A DNA stretch of 64,000 nt from Streptomyces sp. 11x1. Lineage in GTDB: Bacteria; Actinomycetota; Actinomycetes; Streptomycetales; Streptomycetaceae. Positions 54,798 to 64,000 of the stretch are shown piece by piece; the stretch's first letter is position 1; each line of letters opens with the position of its first letter. The notes under the pieces are model-generated. The model made no database searches. It was given only the letters and a program-made list of their open reading frames with translations, and was not told the DNA's origin. The stretch spans positions 434,001-498,000 of the forward strand of contig NZ_CP122458.1 in assembly GCF_032598905.1 (NCBI RefSeq), written 5' to 3'. Made by a program: the position numbers and the translations under genes.

Positions 54798-56228
54798 TCA
54801 GCGTGACGTGCCGGCCATCTCCGGGACCGGCGCGTCGAGGGCGTCGAGGCCGCGCAGGATGTCCTCCACCCGCTGCTTGGCGTCCCCGAAGAGCATCTGG
54901 GTGTTCTCGCGGAAGAACAGCGGGTTCTGCACTCCCGCGTAGCCGACCGCCATGGACCGCTTGAAGACCACCACATGGGCCGCCTCCCACACGTGCAGCA
55001 CGGGCATGCCGGCGATGGGGCTGGCCGGGTTGTCGATGGCGGCCGGGTTGACGGTGTCGTTGGCGCCGATGACGAGGACGACCGAGGTGGCGGGGAAGTC
55101 GTCGTTGATCTCGTCCATCTCCAGGACGATGTCGTAGGGGACGTTGGCCTCGGCGAGCAGTACGTTCATGTGTCCGGGCAGCCGTCCGGCGACGGGGTGG
55201 ATGCCGAAGCGCACCTCCACGCCCCGCTCGCGCAGCTTGTGCGCCAGCTCTGCCACCGGGTACTGGGCCTGGGCGACCGCCATGCCGTAGCCGGGCGCGA
55301 TGATCACCGAGGAGGCGTCGCGCAGCAGCTGTGCGGTCTCCTCGGCGTCGATCTCCCGGTGTTCGCCCTGCGCGCCGTCGTCGTCCGCCGCCGGGGTGCC
55401 GAAGCCGCCCGCGATCACCGAGAGGAAGGAGCGGTTCATCGCCTTGCACATGATGTACGACAGGTAGGCGCCGGAGGAGCCGACGAGCGCGCCGGTGACG
55501 ATGAGCAGGTTGTTGGCGAGGAGGAAGCCGGAGGCCGCAGCGGCCCAGCCGGAGTAGCTGTTGAGCATGGAGACGACCACCGGCATGTCGCCGCCGCCGA
55601 TGGAGGCGACCAGGTGCGCGCCGAGGGCGAGCGCGATCAGGGTGACGGCGATGAGCAGCCCCATGCCGGGGCGGGCCACGAAGGCGACGGTGAGCACGAC
55701 GAAGGCGGCGAGGGCGCTGACGTTGAGGATGTGCTTGCCGGGCAGTGTGAGGGGGCGGGAGTCGATGCGTGCCGAGAGCTTCAGGTACGCGACGACGGAG
55801 CCGGTGAAGGTGACGGCGCCGATGAACACGCCGATGAACACCTCGGCGTGGTGGATGCCGAGCAGCGAACCGGTGAGTTCGGCGTCGACGTCGAGGTAGC
55901 CGTTCCAGCCGACGAACGCGGCGGCGAGGCCGACGAAGCTGTGCATGATGGCGATCAGTTCGGGCATGCCGGTCATTTGGACGACCCGGGCGCGCCACAG
56001 GCCGATGCCGGCGCCGAGGGCCGTGGCGACGGCGATCAGCACGAGTCCGGTGGCCGTGATGCTGCGGGAGGCGAGCCCGACGGTCGCTGCCAGGGCGATG
56101 ATCATGCCCGCGATGCCCCAGACGACTCCCGAGCGGGACGTCCGGTGCTGGGAGAGCCCCGCGAGGCTGAGGATGAACAGCAGCGCGGCGACGACGTAGG
56201 CGGCCTCTGCGGCCGTGACGGTGGTCAT
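54798..56228 (-). CDS. pntB: NAD(P) transhydrogenase subunit beta
   Basis: A 476-residue protein from the ATG at 56228. Eight or nine membrane helices make up the proton channel domain ([40 protein letters not shown]). The C-terminal NADP-binding domain III has [40 protein letters not shown] and [15 protein letters not shown]. With PntA it couples proton entry to hydride transfer from NADH to NADP+. The gene follows pntA with a six-base gap. Confidence 0.95.
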   Translation of the reverse strand: MTTVTAAEAAYVVAALLFILSLAGLSQHRTSRSGVVWGIAGMIIALAATVGLASRSITATGLVLIAVATALGAGIGLWRARVVQMTGMPELIAIMHSFVGLAAAFVGWNGYLDVDAELTGSLLGIHHAEVFIGVFIGAVTFTGSVVAYLKLSARIDSRPLTLPGKHILNVSALAAFVVLTVAFVARPGMGLLIAVTLIALALGAHLVASIGGGDMPVVVSMLNSYSGWAAAASGFLLANNLLIVTGALVGSSGAYLSYIMCKAMNRSFLSVIAGGFGTPAADDDGAQGEHREIDAEETAQLLRDASSVIIAPGYGMAVAQAQYPVAELAHKLRERGVEVRFGIHPVAGRLPGHMNVLLAEANVPYDIVLEMDEINDDFPATSVVLVIGANDTVNPAAIDNPASPIAGMPVLHVWEAAHVVVFKRSMAVGYAGVQNPLFFRENTQMLFGDAKQRVEDILRGLDALDAPVPEMAGTSR

Positions 56229-56234
56229 CCCTGA

Positions 56235-57794
56235 TCAACCCTTCGAGAACATGCCGAGCATGCGGCGGGTGACGGCGAATCCGCCGAAGATGTTGATGCT
56301 CGCCAGCAGGATCGCGGCGAACGACAGCACGGTGACGGCGGTGTTCCCCTGCCCGATCTGCAGCAGCGCGCCGACCACGACGATCCCGGAGATGGCGTTG
56401 GTGACCGACATCAGTGGGGTGTGCAGCGCGTGGTGCACCTGGCCGATGACGTAGAAGCCGATGACGATGGCCAGCACGAACACCGTGAAGTGACCGATGA
56501 GTTCGCTCGGCGAGAAGCCGGTCACCAGGAACAGGGCGAGGGCTCCGGCGCCGACGAGGGCGTAGGCGGAGCGGGCCGGGCCTGCGGGCTTCACCGCCGC
56601 TCCGGTGGGGGCCGGCGTCGCGGGTTCCGGGGCCGCGTCGGGGGCCGACGTGGCGGACACCTGCACCGGGGGCGGGGGCCAGGTCTTCTCGCCGTCGCGG
56701 ACCACGGTCATGGAGCGCTGCACGACGTCGTCGAGGTCGAGGACGAGCCGACCGTCCTTGCCGGGGGTGAGCAGCTTCATCAGGTTGACGAGGTTGGTGC
56801 CGTAGAGCTGTGAGGCCTGGGCGGGGAGCCGACCGGGCAGGTCGGTGTAGCCGATGATCGTGACGTCGTTGTCGGTGACGACGGCCTTGCCGGCGACCGT
56901 GCCCTCGACGTTGCCGCCCTGGGCGGCCGCCATGTCGACGATGACGCTGCCGGGCTTCATTCGCGCGACGTCGGCGGCGGTGATGAGCCTCGGTGCCGGA
57001 CGGCCGGGGATGAGCGCGGTGGTGATGATGATGTCGACGTCGGCCGCCTGCTCGGCGTACAGCCGCTCGGCGAGCCGGTTGTAGTCGTCCGAGGTCGCCT
57101 TGGCGTAGCCGTCCGTGCTGACTGCCTGCTCGGCGGAGACGGTGAGGAACTCGCCGCCCAGGGAACGGACCTGCTCGGCGACCTCGGGGCGCGGGTCGGT
57201 GGCGCGGACGACGGCGCCGAGGCTGCGGGCCGCGCCGATCGCCGCGAGTCCGGCGACCCCGGCGCCGGCCACCAGGACCTTCGCGGGTGGCACCTTGCCG
57301 GCGGCGGTCACCTGACCGGTGAAGAAGCGACCGAAGGCGTGCGCGGCCTCGACGACGGCCCGGTATCCGGCGATGTTCGCCATCGAGCTGAGGACGTCCA
57401 GCGACTGGGCCCGGGAGATGCGGGGCACGGCGTCCATGGCGAGGACGGTGACGGGTCGCCGGGCCAGTTCGTCGACCAGGTCCGGGTTGTGTGCCGGGCC
57501 GATGAGCGCGATCAGCGTCGCCCCGTCGCGCAGCCGGCCGATCTCCTCGGTGGAGGGGCCGTTGACCTTGAGCACGATCTCCGCCGCCCACGGGTCACCG
57601 AGCCGGGCGCCGGCCTCCTCGTAGGCCGCGTCGGAGAAGCGGGACGACGCACCCGCCCCCGGTTCGACCACCACGTCGTAACCGAGCGCGACGAGTCTGC
57701 CCACGGTGACCGGCGTGGCCGCCACCCTGGTCTCCCCCGCGGTGGACTCGGCCGGGACGCCGATGCTCTGGGGTTCGGGTTCCGCTTGGACCAT
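56235..57794 (-). CDS. pntA: NAD(P) transhydrogenase subunit alpha
   Basis: A 519-residue protein from the ATG at 57794. The N-terminal NAD-binding domain I resembles alanine dehydrogenase ([60 protein letters not shown]). The C-terminal part has four membrane helices after a Pro/Ala linker ([37 protein letters not shown]). The single long subunit follows the Escherichia coli arrangement rather than the split alpha-1/alpha-2 type. Confidence 0.95.
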   Translation of the reverse strand: MVQAEPEPQSIGVPAESTAGETRVAATPVTVGRLVALGYDVVVEPGAGASSRFSDAAYEEAGARLGDPWAAEIVLKVNGPSTEEIGRLRDGATLIALIGPAHNPDLVDELARRPVTVLAMDAVPRISRAQSLDVLSSMANIAGYRAVVEAAHAFGRFFTGQVTAAGKVPPAKVLVAGAGVAGLAAIGAARSLGAVVRATDPRPEVAEQVRSLGGEFLTVSAEQAVSTDGYAKATSDDYNRLAERLYAEQAADVDIIITTALIPGRPAPRLITAADVARMKPGSVIVDMAAAQGGNVEGTVAGKAVVTDNDVTIIGYTDLPGRLPAQASQLYGTNLVNLMKLLTPGKDGRLVLDLDDVVQRSMTVVRDGEKTWPPPPVQVSATSAPDAAPEPATPAPTGAAVKPAGPARSAYALVGAGALALFLVTGFSPSELIGHFTVFVLAIVIGFYVIGQVHHALHTPLMSVTNAISGIVVVGALLQIGQGNTAVTVLSFAAILLASINIFGGFAVTRRMLGMFSKG

Positions 57795-57941
57795 CCTCTG
57801 TCTCTCTTCCCTGTGATGCCTGTTCCCTGGTTGACCCACTTGTTGACCCATGCCCCATGAGTACGAGGTGGATACGGGTACGGTGCACCCAATCGCCGGT
57901 CGAGTGGCCGAGGTTGCCGCCGGCCGGGCCGCGCCGTCGGC

Positions 57942-59081
57942 TCACCTGTCCCAGATCTTGCGGTAGGCCTGGCGGTAGCCCTCCGAGTCCCAGGACAGGG
58001 CGCCGCCACTGTTGTCCGCGGTGGTGATGTGGACGGGGGCGACATAGCCACTGGCCGGCTCGCCCGCGAAGGCGCGGTTGAACTCGTCGACGATCTGCCA
58101 ACCCTGTTCGGACAGGGGTTCGGGGACGGTGGCGGCCTGGTACCGCTTGCCGTTGATCCGCTCGAAGGCCGACGGGTCACCGTCACCGGCACCGATGTTG
58201 AACGGGGCACCGTCTCCCTTGTGACCGGCGGCGCGCAGTGCCGGTGCCGCGTGGTCGAAGTAGAGGTCGTTGATGGCGGCGGAGTAGGTCCATCTGTCGC
58301 CGAAGCGGGATTGCAGGGAGGCGACCTCGTCGACGGTGCGCGTGTTGGCCTCCGGGATGGAGATGTCCTGGAGGCTCAGCAGTTCCACGTCGGAGCAGGC
58401 GGCGAGTCTCTTCCTGATCAGATCGGACTTTCGCTTCGCGAACGGTATGGACGCGTCGGTGAACAGCACCACACCGGCGTGGCCTTCCGAGCGTGCGATG
58501 ATCCAGTCGGCGCTGATCTCCGCGACCTCCTCCACCCTGGTGGTGACGTTGGTGAAGAGCTCCGGGTCCGTACTGGGGCCGGGGGTCGACGTGGCGTGCC
58601 AGCCGATGAGCGGGATGCCCGCCGCGCTCGCCCGTTCCGCCTGACCGGCCGCCGCGGCGGGGTCGAATCCGCCGATGACGATGCCGGAGGGCTTGAGAGC
58701 GAGCGCCTCGGCGAAGGCGCTCTTGATCCCGGTGGGTGTGCCCTCCCCGTCGAAGGTGCGGACGTCCCAGCCGACGACCTCGGCCGCTTCCTGGACGCCC
58801 TTGGCGACGCCGGAGACACCGGGGTTGGTCATGGTCTGGGCGACATAGGCGATGGTCTTGCCGGGGACGGCGTCGGGTCCTCTGGTGGGGCCGCTCCAGG
58901 GGGCGTTGATGTCCTCGGCGGCCTTGACGGCCCGCTGCGCCTCGGCGAGGACGGCCGGGCAACCCGGCTCCCGCGCACCGACGGTGGCCGCTTCGGTGGT
59001 CGAGCCGCTGTCACAGCCGGCGGCAGCGGCCATGACCAGGAACGTCACGACTGCCGCAGTCGCTTTGCGGGTGGGAAGCAC
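57942..59081 (-). CDS. Orphan sugar-binding lipoprotein
   Basis: A 379-residue protein from the GTG at 59081 (GAGGAG seven bases upstream). The signal peptide ends with the lipobox AAAGC, so the Cys would be lipidated. The body is a type I periplasmic-binding fold: TIAYVAQTMTNPGVSGVAKG, SGIVIGGFDPAAAAGQAERA, GIPLIGWHATSTPG, HAGVVLFTDASIPFAKRKSD. No ATPase or permease gene is next to it. It is divergent from the conservon, so it may act as an external sensor for signalling instead of transport. Confidence 0.88.
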   Translation of the reverse strand: MLPTRKATAAVVTFLVMAAAAGCDSGSTTEAATVGAREPGCPAVLAEAQRAVKAAEDINAPWSGPTRGPDAVPGKTIAYVAQTMTNPGVSGVAKGVQEAAEVVGWDVRTFDGEGTPTGIKSAFAEALALKPSGIVIGGFDPAAAAGQAERASAAGIPLIGWHATSTPGPSTDPELFTNVTTRVEEVAEISADWIIARSEGHAGVVLFTDASIPFAKRKSDLIRKRLAACSDVELLSLQDISIPEANTRTVDEVASLQSRFGDRWTYSAAINDLYFDHAAPALRAAGHKGDGAPFNIGAGDGDPSAFERINGKRYQAATVPEPLSEQGWQIVDEFNRAFAGEPASGYVAPVHITTADNSGGALSWDSEGYRQAYRKIWDR

Positions 59082-59240
59082 AGGGAGTCTCCTCAACTGG
59101 GCACGGGAGCACGGGGGCACGAAGGGCGTGGGGGGAGGAGAACGATCCGGCAGACGGCCGTCGCGGTGGGAATGTAGCAGGGTTGCCCACCAGGCCCTCC
59201 GCGGCGGCGATACCGCTCAGTAGGCACGACCGAACAATTC

Positions 59241-59259
59241 GTAATCAATTCTTGATTAC
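59241..59259. promoter_or_regulatory. AT-rich dyad between the lipoprotein gene and the conservon
   Basis: GTAATCAA and TTGATTAC, perfect 8-bp arms with a 3-base TTC centre, in a sequence otherwise over 70% GC. It lies about 160 bases from the lipoprotein start and 200 from cvnA, in the shared divergent control region. A repressor or activator site is likely; the protein is unknown. Confidence 0.7.
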
Positions 59260-59460
59260 ACACAGACTCACGGCGATCACGCAGACGATAGTCTCCGACC
59301 GACCGGATCCGGACACATGACGTGATCCCGCCGTTCATGCCACCTGCCCGATCGCTCGAGCCCGGCGACACCGTGCGAGCGTCGGACTCCGGCCCGGTGT
59401 CGCCGGTCCTCCGGCAGCACACCGCGGACGTCACCCACCCGAACACCGAAGGAGGCCAGC

Positions 59461-61920
59461 GTGCCCGCGAACGTAGTGGAGCCGCCGCCCGGACGCCGGG
59501 ACCCGACTCCTCCGTTGCGCAGGAAGGCGGGAGCGTTTCTCGTCCGGTGGCCGTTTCGGCGGAAACTCAACGTCCTCGTCGTCGCGCCCATCGCCGTCGT
59601 CGGCGCGCTGCTCGCCCTCGGCGTCGCCGACCAGGTGGAGCAGGCCCGCGACGCCGACCGGGTCGCCGCACTCGTCCGCGACAGCGAACAGGTCGCCACC
59701 CTCATCAACGACGTACAGGCCGAACACCGGCTGGCACTGCTGCTGTCCGTGCAGTACGAGGCGACCGGACCCGGGGCCGCCCGGCCGTCCACCACCGCCT
59801 ACCGCGAGGCGCAGCAGGCCACGGACGCCCAAGTCACCTCCGTACGGACCGCGTTCGGGTCGAGCCTGCCGCACGAGGAGAAGCAGGCCCTCGAATACAT
59901 CACCGGCCTGGACGTCCTGCGCGAGAAGCTCGGCCGGGACTACGTGCCCGCCGCCAACATCGACCCCGCCTACGCCGCCGCCGTCGGATACCTGATCGAC
60001 GGCATCGGACTCGACCGCTTCTCCACCACCTCGACGTCCCAGGTCACCAATCTGCTGGACGCGATCCTGCGCGCCGACGCCGCCCACGCGGCGTTCGAGA
60101 GCGCGGTGTTCTCCGCCCAGACACCCGACGCGAACGCCCTCACCGAGTACACCCGCGCGGCCGGTGCCCACGAGCTCTACACCCACCAGGCGGACCGCTT
60201 CAGCCGGATCGCCGCGCCGTCGCAGGTCCTGAGCATGGCCGGCATCGAACGCAGTGCCGAACAGAACGACATCACCTCCCAGTTCGCGGAACTCCAGATC
60301 GAACCGAGCGCCCTGCAGACACAGACCACGCGGGAACTGCGCGAGAAGATCACCACCGGCGAACGGCAGGCCGAGACCCGCCTCGGCATCACCCGGACGC
60401 TGATCGAGCAGACCGCCGCACGGGCAGACTCCGCCGCCGCGAGCGCCCGGAACAAGGCGTGGCTCATGCTCGGTGCGGCACTGCTCGGCTTCGCCGCGTG
60501 GCTGGCGTTCTGCGTCCTGGTACGGCGTTCGGTCATCCGTCCCCTCACCGCCCTGACCGGAGCGGCCCAGGAAGTGGTGGAGGCCGCCGACGAGGAGCTC
60601 GCCCGGGTCGCGGACGACGAACTGGCCGAGAGCATCCCGTTCAGCCCTCGGGCGATACAGGTCCCGGTGCGCGACGAGATAGGCCAGCTGGCGGAGGCGT
60701 TCAACCAGGTGCAGGTCACCGCCGCCGCACTGCTGGAGCGGCAGGTGCTCAGCCGCCGCAACATCGCCGAGATGTTCGGCAACGTCGGACGCAGGGTCAG
60801 CAATCTGACCACACGTCAACTGCTGCTGATCGATGCCGTCGAACGCGAGGAGACCGACCCCGACCTCCTCGACCGGCTCTACCGCATCGACCACATCGCG
60901 GTACGCCTCCAGCGCAACGCCGACAGCCTGATGCTGCTCGCCGGGATCCGGGAGGCGGACGTCGAGGCCCGGCCGACCACCCTGGCCGACGCCATACGCT
61001 CCGGCCTCGGCCGCATCGAGGGGTACCGGCGGGTGTCCCTGCGCTCGGAGACGGACGTCACGGTGGGGCCCGACCTCATCGCCGACCTGACGCTGCTGCT
61101 CGCCGAACTGATGGAGAACGCTGTCGCCTTCTCCCCGTCCGACACCCCCGTCGAGGTGGTGGTCCGACCCGGCACCGACGTCACCCAGGACGGCGGGGCA
61201 CTGATCGAGGTCATCGACCACGGCCTCGGGATGAGCGCGGAACGCCTCGCCGAGGAGAACGCCCGCCTCGTCCGCCGTGAACGCCTCGATCTGGTTCCGA
61301 CCAAGGTGCTCGGCCTCTTCGTGGTGGGCAGTCTCGCCCGCCGCCTGGGGCTCCGGGTGACCCTGAGCCGGACACCGGGCGGCGGTGTCACCAGCACCGT
61401 CTGGATCCCGCCCGCTGTTCTGTTGGCGATGAGCCCGCTGGACGTCGCGCCGGCTCCCGTCGGCGCGACGGAGGCCATGGCGATGTCCACGGCGGCGGCC
61501 GAACCGCGGGCCGAGCGGAAAGCGGTCGCAGCGGTACCCGCCACCAGCACCGCTCCCGAACGGCGGCCGATCGTCAGGTCTTCGCAGCACGACCTGCCCC
61601 GACGCATTCCTCCCCGCTCACGCACGGAAGCAGCCGACACCTCCGGTGACGCTCCCCCGGCGGCGACAACCCGCCCGCTACGGCGCCGTGTTCGCGGCGC
61701 GACCCTCGCCGCGGCCACCCTCCCCACCGAGCGGAGCAGTGCGGCGGCCCGCCAGCCCGCCGACGCCGACGCCGTCCGCGCCGAGCTGGACGAGTTCGAG
61801 GACGCCGTACGCCGAGCCGAACAGGACAGCGCCGCACCCCCGCACACACCCGGCACCACCGCGACACCGGAAAACACAGAAGGCCAGAAGGAGACGGGCA
61901 GTGACCACGTCGACAGATGA
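59461..61920 (+). CDS. cvnA: Conservon sensor kinase-like protein CvnA
   Basis: An 819-residue protein from the GTG at 59461 (GGAGG upstream). Two membrane helices (about 35-55 and 338-360) flank an external nitrate/nitrite-sensor-like (NIT) domain (EQVATLINDVQAEHRLALLL, LEYITGLDVLREKLGRDYVP). A HAMP-like linker is followed by an ATPase domain with N box LLLAELMENAVAFSPSD and VIDHGLGMS. The C-terminal 150 residues are disordered, Ala/Pro/Arg-rich. It is the kinase-like member of the cvn operon and should recruit CvnB, CvnC and CvnD. Confidence 0.93.
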   Translation: MPANVVEPPPGRRDPTPPLRRKAGAFLVRWPFRRKLNVLVVAPIAVVGALLALGVADQVEQARDADRVAALVRDSEQVATLINDVQAEHRLALLLSVQYEATGPGAARPSTTAYREAQQATDAQVTSVRTAFGSSLPHEEKQALEYITGLDVLREKLGRDYVPAANIDPAYAAAVGYLIDGIGLDRFSTTSTSQVTNLLDAILRADAAHAAFESAVFSAQTPDANALTEYTRAAGAHELYTHQADRFSRIAAPSQVLSMAGIERSAEQNDITSQFAELQIEPSALQTQTTRELREKITTGERQAETRLGITRTLIEQTAARADSAAASARNKAWLMLGAALLGFAAWLAFCVLVRRSVIRPLTALTGAAQEVVEAADEELARVADDELAESIPFSPRAIQVPVRDEIGQLAEAFNQVQVTAAALLERQVLSRRNIAEMFGNVGRRVSNLTTRQLLLIDAVEREETDPDLLDRLYRIDHIAVRLQRNADSLMLLAGIREADVEARPTTLADAIRSGLGRIEGYRRVSLRSETDVTVGPDLIADLTLLLAELMENAVAFSPSDTPVEVVVRPGTDVTQDGGALIEVIDHGLGMSAERLAEENARLVRRERLDLVPTKVLGLFVVGSLARRLGLRVTLSRTPGGGVTSTVWIPPAVLLAMSPLDVAPAPVGATEAMAMSTAAAEPRAERKAVAAVPATSTAPERRPIVRSSQHDLPRRIPPRSRTEAADTSGDAPPAATTRPLRRRVRGATLAAATLPTERSSAAARQPADADAVRAELDEFEDAVRRAEQDSAAPPHTPGTTATPENTEGQKETGSDHVDR

Positions 61921-62377
61921 CAGCACCTCAGAACCGCCGAAGGCCACGGACCTGCGCACCGCGGCGGCCGACTTCACCTGGCTGCTGGACCGGTTCGCCA
62001 CGGAGACCGCCGGCGTCGTCGACGCCATCGCCGTGTCCTCCGACGGGCTGCTGATCGCTGTCTCCCAACTGCGCGACAGGGCCGACTCCGAACGGCTCGC
62101 CGCGATCGTGTCCGGCATCACCAGCCTGGCCGCGGGGGTCTCCGGCAACTACGCGCTGGGCGGCCTCAACAAGGTCATCATCGACCTGGAAGGCGGCCAC
62201 GTCCTCGTCTCCGCCATCGGCAACGGCGCCGTGCTCGGCGTCGTCGCCTCCAAGGAGGCGAAACTCGGCAACATCGCCTACGAGATGACCCTCTTCGCCA
62301 ACCGCGCCGGTGCCGCGCTCACCCCCCAACTGGTGATGGAGCTGAAGAACAACGTCGGCTCCGCGGCAGCCGGCTGA
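61901..62377 (+). CDS. cvnB: Conservon Roadblock/LC7 protein CvnB
   Basis: A 158-residue protein from the GTG at 61901 (AAGGAG eight bases upstream), overlapping cvnA by 20 bases. After a short tail, the Roadblock fold reads FTWLLDRFATETAGVVDAIA, VSSDGLLIAVSQLRDRADSE, VIIDLEGGHVLVSAIGNGAV and YEMTLFANRAGAALTPQ. Roadblock proteins act as partners or regulators of small GTPases, here CvnD. Confidence 0.95.
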   Translation: MTTSTDDSTSEPPKATDLRTAAADFTWLLDRFATETAGVVDAIAVSSDGLLIAVSQLRDRADSERLAAIVSGITSLAAGVSGNYALGGLNKVIIDLEGGHVLVSAIGNGAVLGVVASKEAKLGNIAYEMTLFANRAGAALTPQLVMELKNNVGSAAAG

Positions 62378-62403
62378 ACCGCTCCGCGAGGCAGGAGGTC
62401 GCC

Positions 62404-62910
62404 ATGGCCGTCGGTGGGCGAGAACCACACGAGACAGGTGGGCGGGAAGCGCACGGGACAACGGAAGACGCCCGAAGCGGCCCGCCGGGACGCATCGACG
62501 GGCCGGAACCCGTCGACGGACCGGAACCGGTCGGCCGCGCCCCCGCGGTCCGGCCGTTCCTGCTGACCGCCGGCCGGGTCTCGGGGGCGGACACAGCGGC
62601 ACCCCTCCCGATCGAGACCCAGATCGTGTCGACGTCCGCGGGACTCTCCGTGCTCGGCGCGCTCGCCTTCGAACGCCACGACATCGTCGCCGCGTGCCGA
62701 CGGCCGCAGTCGGTCGCTGAACTGGCCGCCCGCCTGCGGCTGCACCTCAACGTGGTCCGGGTGCTCGCCGAAGATCTCTGCGCCGCGGGCCACCTGGCGG
62801 TCCACGTGCCGCACGCCAGGATCGCCCAGGACATCTCCGTACTGCGAAGGGTCATCAATGGTCTCCGTGCCGTTCCCGACTCACGGGGCACACTCCGCGA
62901 CAGCGGCTGA
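62404..62910 (+). CDS. cvnC: Conservon DUF742 protein CvnC
   Basis: A 168-residue protein from the ATG at 62404. A disordered N-terminus rich in Pro/Gly/Glu leads to the DUF742 domain, VRPFLLTAGRVSGADTAAPL, PIETQIVSTSAGLSVLGALA, FERHDIVAACRRPQSVAELA, a winged-helix-like fold, ending HARIAQDISVLRRVINGLRA. It overlaps cvnD by 53 bases. In conservons it bridges the kinase-like and GTPase parts. Confidence 0.94.
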   Translation: MAVGGREPHETGGREAHGTTEDARSGPPGRIDGPEPVDGPEPVGRAPAVRPFLLTAGRVSGADTAAPLPIETQIVSTSAGLSVLGALAFERHDIVAACRRPQSVAELAARLRLHLNVVRVLAEDLCAAGHLAVHVPHARIAQDISVLRRVINGLRAVPDSRGTLRDSG

Positions 62911-63484
62911 ACAGCCGCGGCCCACGCCGCCGCTGCCGGTCAAGCTGGTCATCGCCGGCGGCTTCGGGGTCGGCAAGACCACCACCGTGGGGTCGATCTC
63001 CGAGATACGGCCCCTCACCACGGAGGCCGCCATCACCGAGGTCGCCGCGGGGGTCGACGACCTCACCCACACACCCGACAAGACCACCACCACCGTCGCC
63101 ATGGACTTCGGCTGCATCACCATCGACCCGACCCTGAAGCTGTACCTGTTCGGCACACCGGGCCAGGACCGCTTCGGCTTCATGTGGGACGACATCGTCG
63201 ACGGCGCTCTCGGCGCCCTGGTCATCGTCGACACCCGCCGCCTCGACGACTGCTACGCCGCCGTCGACTACTTCGAGCACAGAGGCATCCCTTTCGCCGT
63301 CGCCGTCAACGCCTTCGACGGCGAGATCGAGCACGGCCTGGACGAAGTGAGGTGGGCCCTGGACATAGCCGAACACGTCCCCCTGACGGTCTTCGACGCG
63401 CGCAGGACCGGCTCCGTCCGAGACGCCCTCCTCGTCGTACTCGACGTCGCCCTCTCCCGCGCCGAATCAGCCGCGGCGAGGTGA
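62858..63484 (+). CDS. cvnD: Conservon small GTP-binding protein CvnD
   Basis: A 208-residue GTPase from the ATG at 62858. G1 is VIAGGFGVGKTTTVGSISE, G3 is LYLFGTPGQDRFGFMWDDIV (PGQ in place of the Ras AGQ) and G4 is NAFDG in place of NKxD. The family switches between GDP and GTP forms and couples CvnA to an effector. Immediately after the stop, in the same frame, begins a piece of a different enzyme (see 63485), so the 3' flank has been rearranged. No CvnE cytochrome P450 gene is visible. Confidence 0.95.
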   Translation: MVSVPFPTHGAHSATAAEQPRPTPPLPVKLVIAGGFGVGKTTTVGSISEIRPLTTEAAITEVAAGVDDLTHTPDKTTTTVAMDFGCITIDPTLKLYLFGTPGQDRFGFMWDDIVDGALGALVIVDTRRLDDCYAAVDYFEHRGIPFAVAVNAFDGEIEHGLDEVRWALDIAEHVPLTVFDARRTGSVRDALLVVLDVALSRAESAAAR

Positions 63485-63740
63485 GTCACCGACGGCACCC
63501 GGACGGCCGCCGACATCGTCGTGGGCGCTGACGGCGTCCACACCACCGTGGGGCAGTGCGTCACCTGGGCGGGCGCGCCGCGGTTCTCGGGCATCTGCGC
63601 CCGGCGGTGCCTCGTGCCGGCCGACAGCGCGCCGGAGTTCGCGCGGCACCCGGTCCGGACGCGGTGGCTCGGCCCGGACCGAACGCGACGGCGCTCGCGC
63701 CGGCCGCAAGCAGCCTGGGCGGCGGCGAGTTCCAGGCGAG
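63485..63740 (+). pseudogene. FAD-dependent monooxygenase internal fragment
   Basis: Directly after the cvnD stop the same frame reads VTDGTRTAADIVVGADGVHT, GAPRFSGICARRCLVPADSA and PEFARHPVRTRWLGPD. This is the middle of an aromatic-ring hydroxylase of the salicylate-hydroxylase type (DG motif GADGVHS). The FAD-binding N-terminus is missing and the reading degenerates after WLGPD near 63665. Joined to cvnD by a deletion. Confidence 0.65.
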
Positions 63741-64000
63741 GGCAGTTCGCTGGGGCGCCTGGTGTACCCGCACCGGGACCGGCTCGTCGTCCGTCCCGCT
63801 CGGCACACCTGGGAGCACGGTCGGCTGGTCGTGCGCACACCCGCGCCCGCCGCCGAGGTCACGGCGACCTACCACGTGGACGAGATCCGTGCCGTGGGAG
63901 GCACCGGCTGGCTCGTCACCGTCGCCGGACCGATCGAGGTGATCACCGACCCCGACGAGGCCGCCCATCATCGGCGCACCCTCTCCGGCTGGGCCCACAG
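63741..64000 (+). CDS. Pyridoxamine-phosphate-oxidase-like protein, partial
   Basis: An open frame from about 63741 to the window edge reads GSSLGRLVYPHRDRLVVRPA, HTWEHGRLVVRTPAPAAEVT, YHVDEIRAVGGTGWLVTVAG and PIEVITDPDEAAHHRRTLSG. This is the split-barrel FMN-binding core of a PPOX-family protein. No start codon or N-terminal strand is seen, so the 5' part is probably lost in the same rearrangement. The C-terminus lies outside the window. Confidence 0.55.

Noticed and set aside
54571..57591. 1006-codon minus-strand frame across pntA and pntB
   Set aside because: Out-of-frame reading of the two transhydrogenase genes; histidine/arginine-rich with no motif.
59322..61280. 652-codon plus-strand frame overlapping cvnA
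   Set aside because: Arginine- and proline-rich out-of-frame reading of cvnA without domains.

Overview
The window looks like a stretch of a Streptomyces chromosome. GC content is very high with strong third-position GC bias, GTG and TTG starts are frequent, genes often overlap by four bases, and several families are typical of the genus: a conservon, a CebR-type box on a lytic polysaccharide monooxygenase gene, and a Fic-type toxin pair. I see no rRNA, tRNA, CRISPR array, integrase or intact transposase.

Layout. 1-2.6 kb: a VOC fragment, a small protein, a TerD-VWA fusion and a DM13 protein. 2.8-11.6 kb: an epimerase, a two-component pair, and a tight envelope cluster (family 2 glycosyltransferase, DUF2064 protein, methyltransferase, membrane protein, cytochrome-b/molybdopterin oxidoreductase). 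A truncated membrane gene there abuts a histidine kinase and its LuxR-type regulator. 11.9-17 kb: ankyrin protein, toxin-antitoxin pair, SpoIIE-type phosphatase, dihydrofolate reductase-like protein, repeats and a 99-bp MITE-like element. 17.1-20.6 kb: gene remnants and a LacI regulator with a tandem operator. 20.7-30.97 kb: a long L-fucose operon (ABC importer, fuconate dehydratase, fuconolactonase, mutarotase, dehydrogenases, aldolase, kinase) ending in a truncated aldo/keto reductase.

31-44.9 kb is accessory sequence. Intact genes (sigma-like/zinc-finger/lectin membrane protein, LPMO, trypsin-like protease, TPR protein, ornithine cyclodeaminase-like enzyme, EamA transporter) alternate with gene fragments and frameshifts. 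44.9-50.8 kb holds tyrosine catabolism: hppD, an IclR regulator, and the hmgA - unknown gene - fumarylacetoacetase operon, followed by a scrambled 3-oxoacid CoA-transferase remnant. 50.9-57.8 kb carries katG, a VOC protein, a membrane protein and the transhydrogenase genes pntA/pntB. 57.9-63.5 kb has an orphan sugar-binding lipoprotein divergent from a complete four-gene conservon (cvnABCD), with an AT-rich dyad between them. The window ends in oxidase fragments.

Genes that work together: the fucose operon turns L-fucose-derived fuconate into central metabolites. HppD, HmgA and FahA take 4-hydroxyphenylpyruvate to fumarate and acetoacetate, and the lost CoA-transferase would have activated the acetoacetate. 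The conservon proteins probably form a membrane-associated G-protein-like signalling complex. Remnants and indels are unusually dense. This fits a variable chromosomal region, but part of it could be assembly error.
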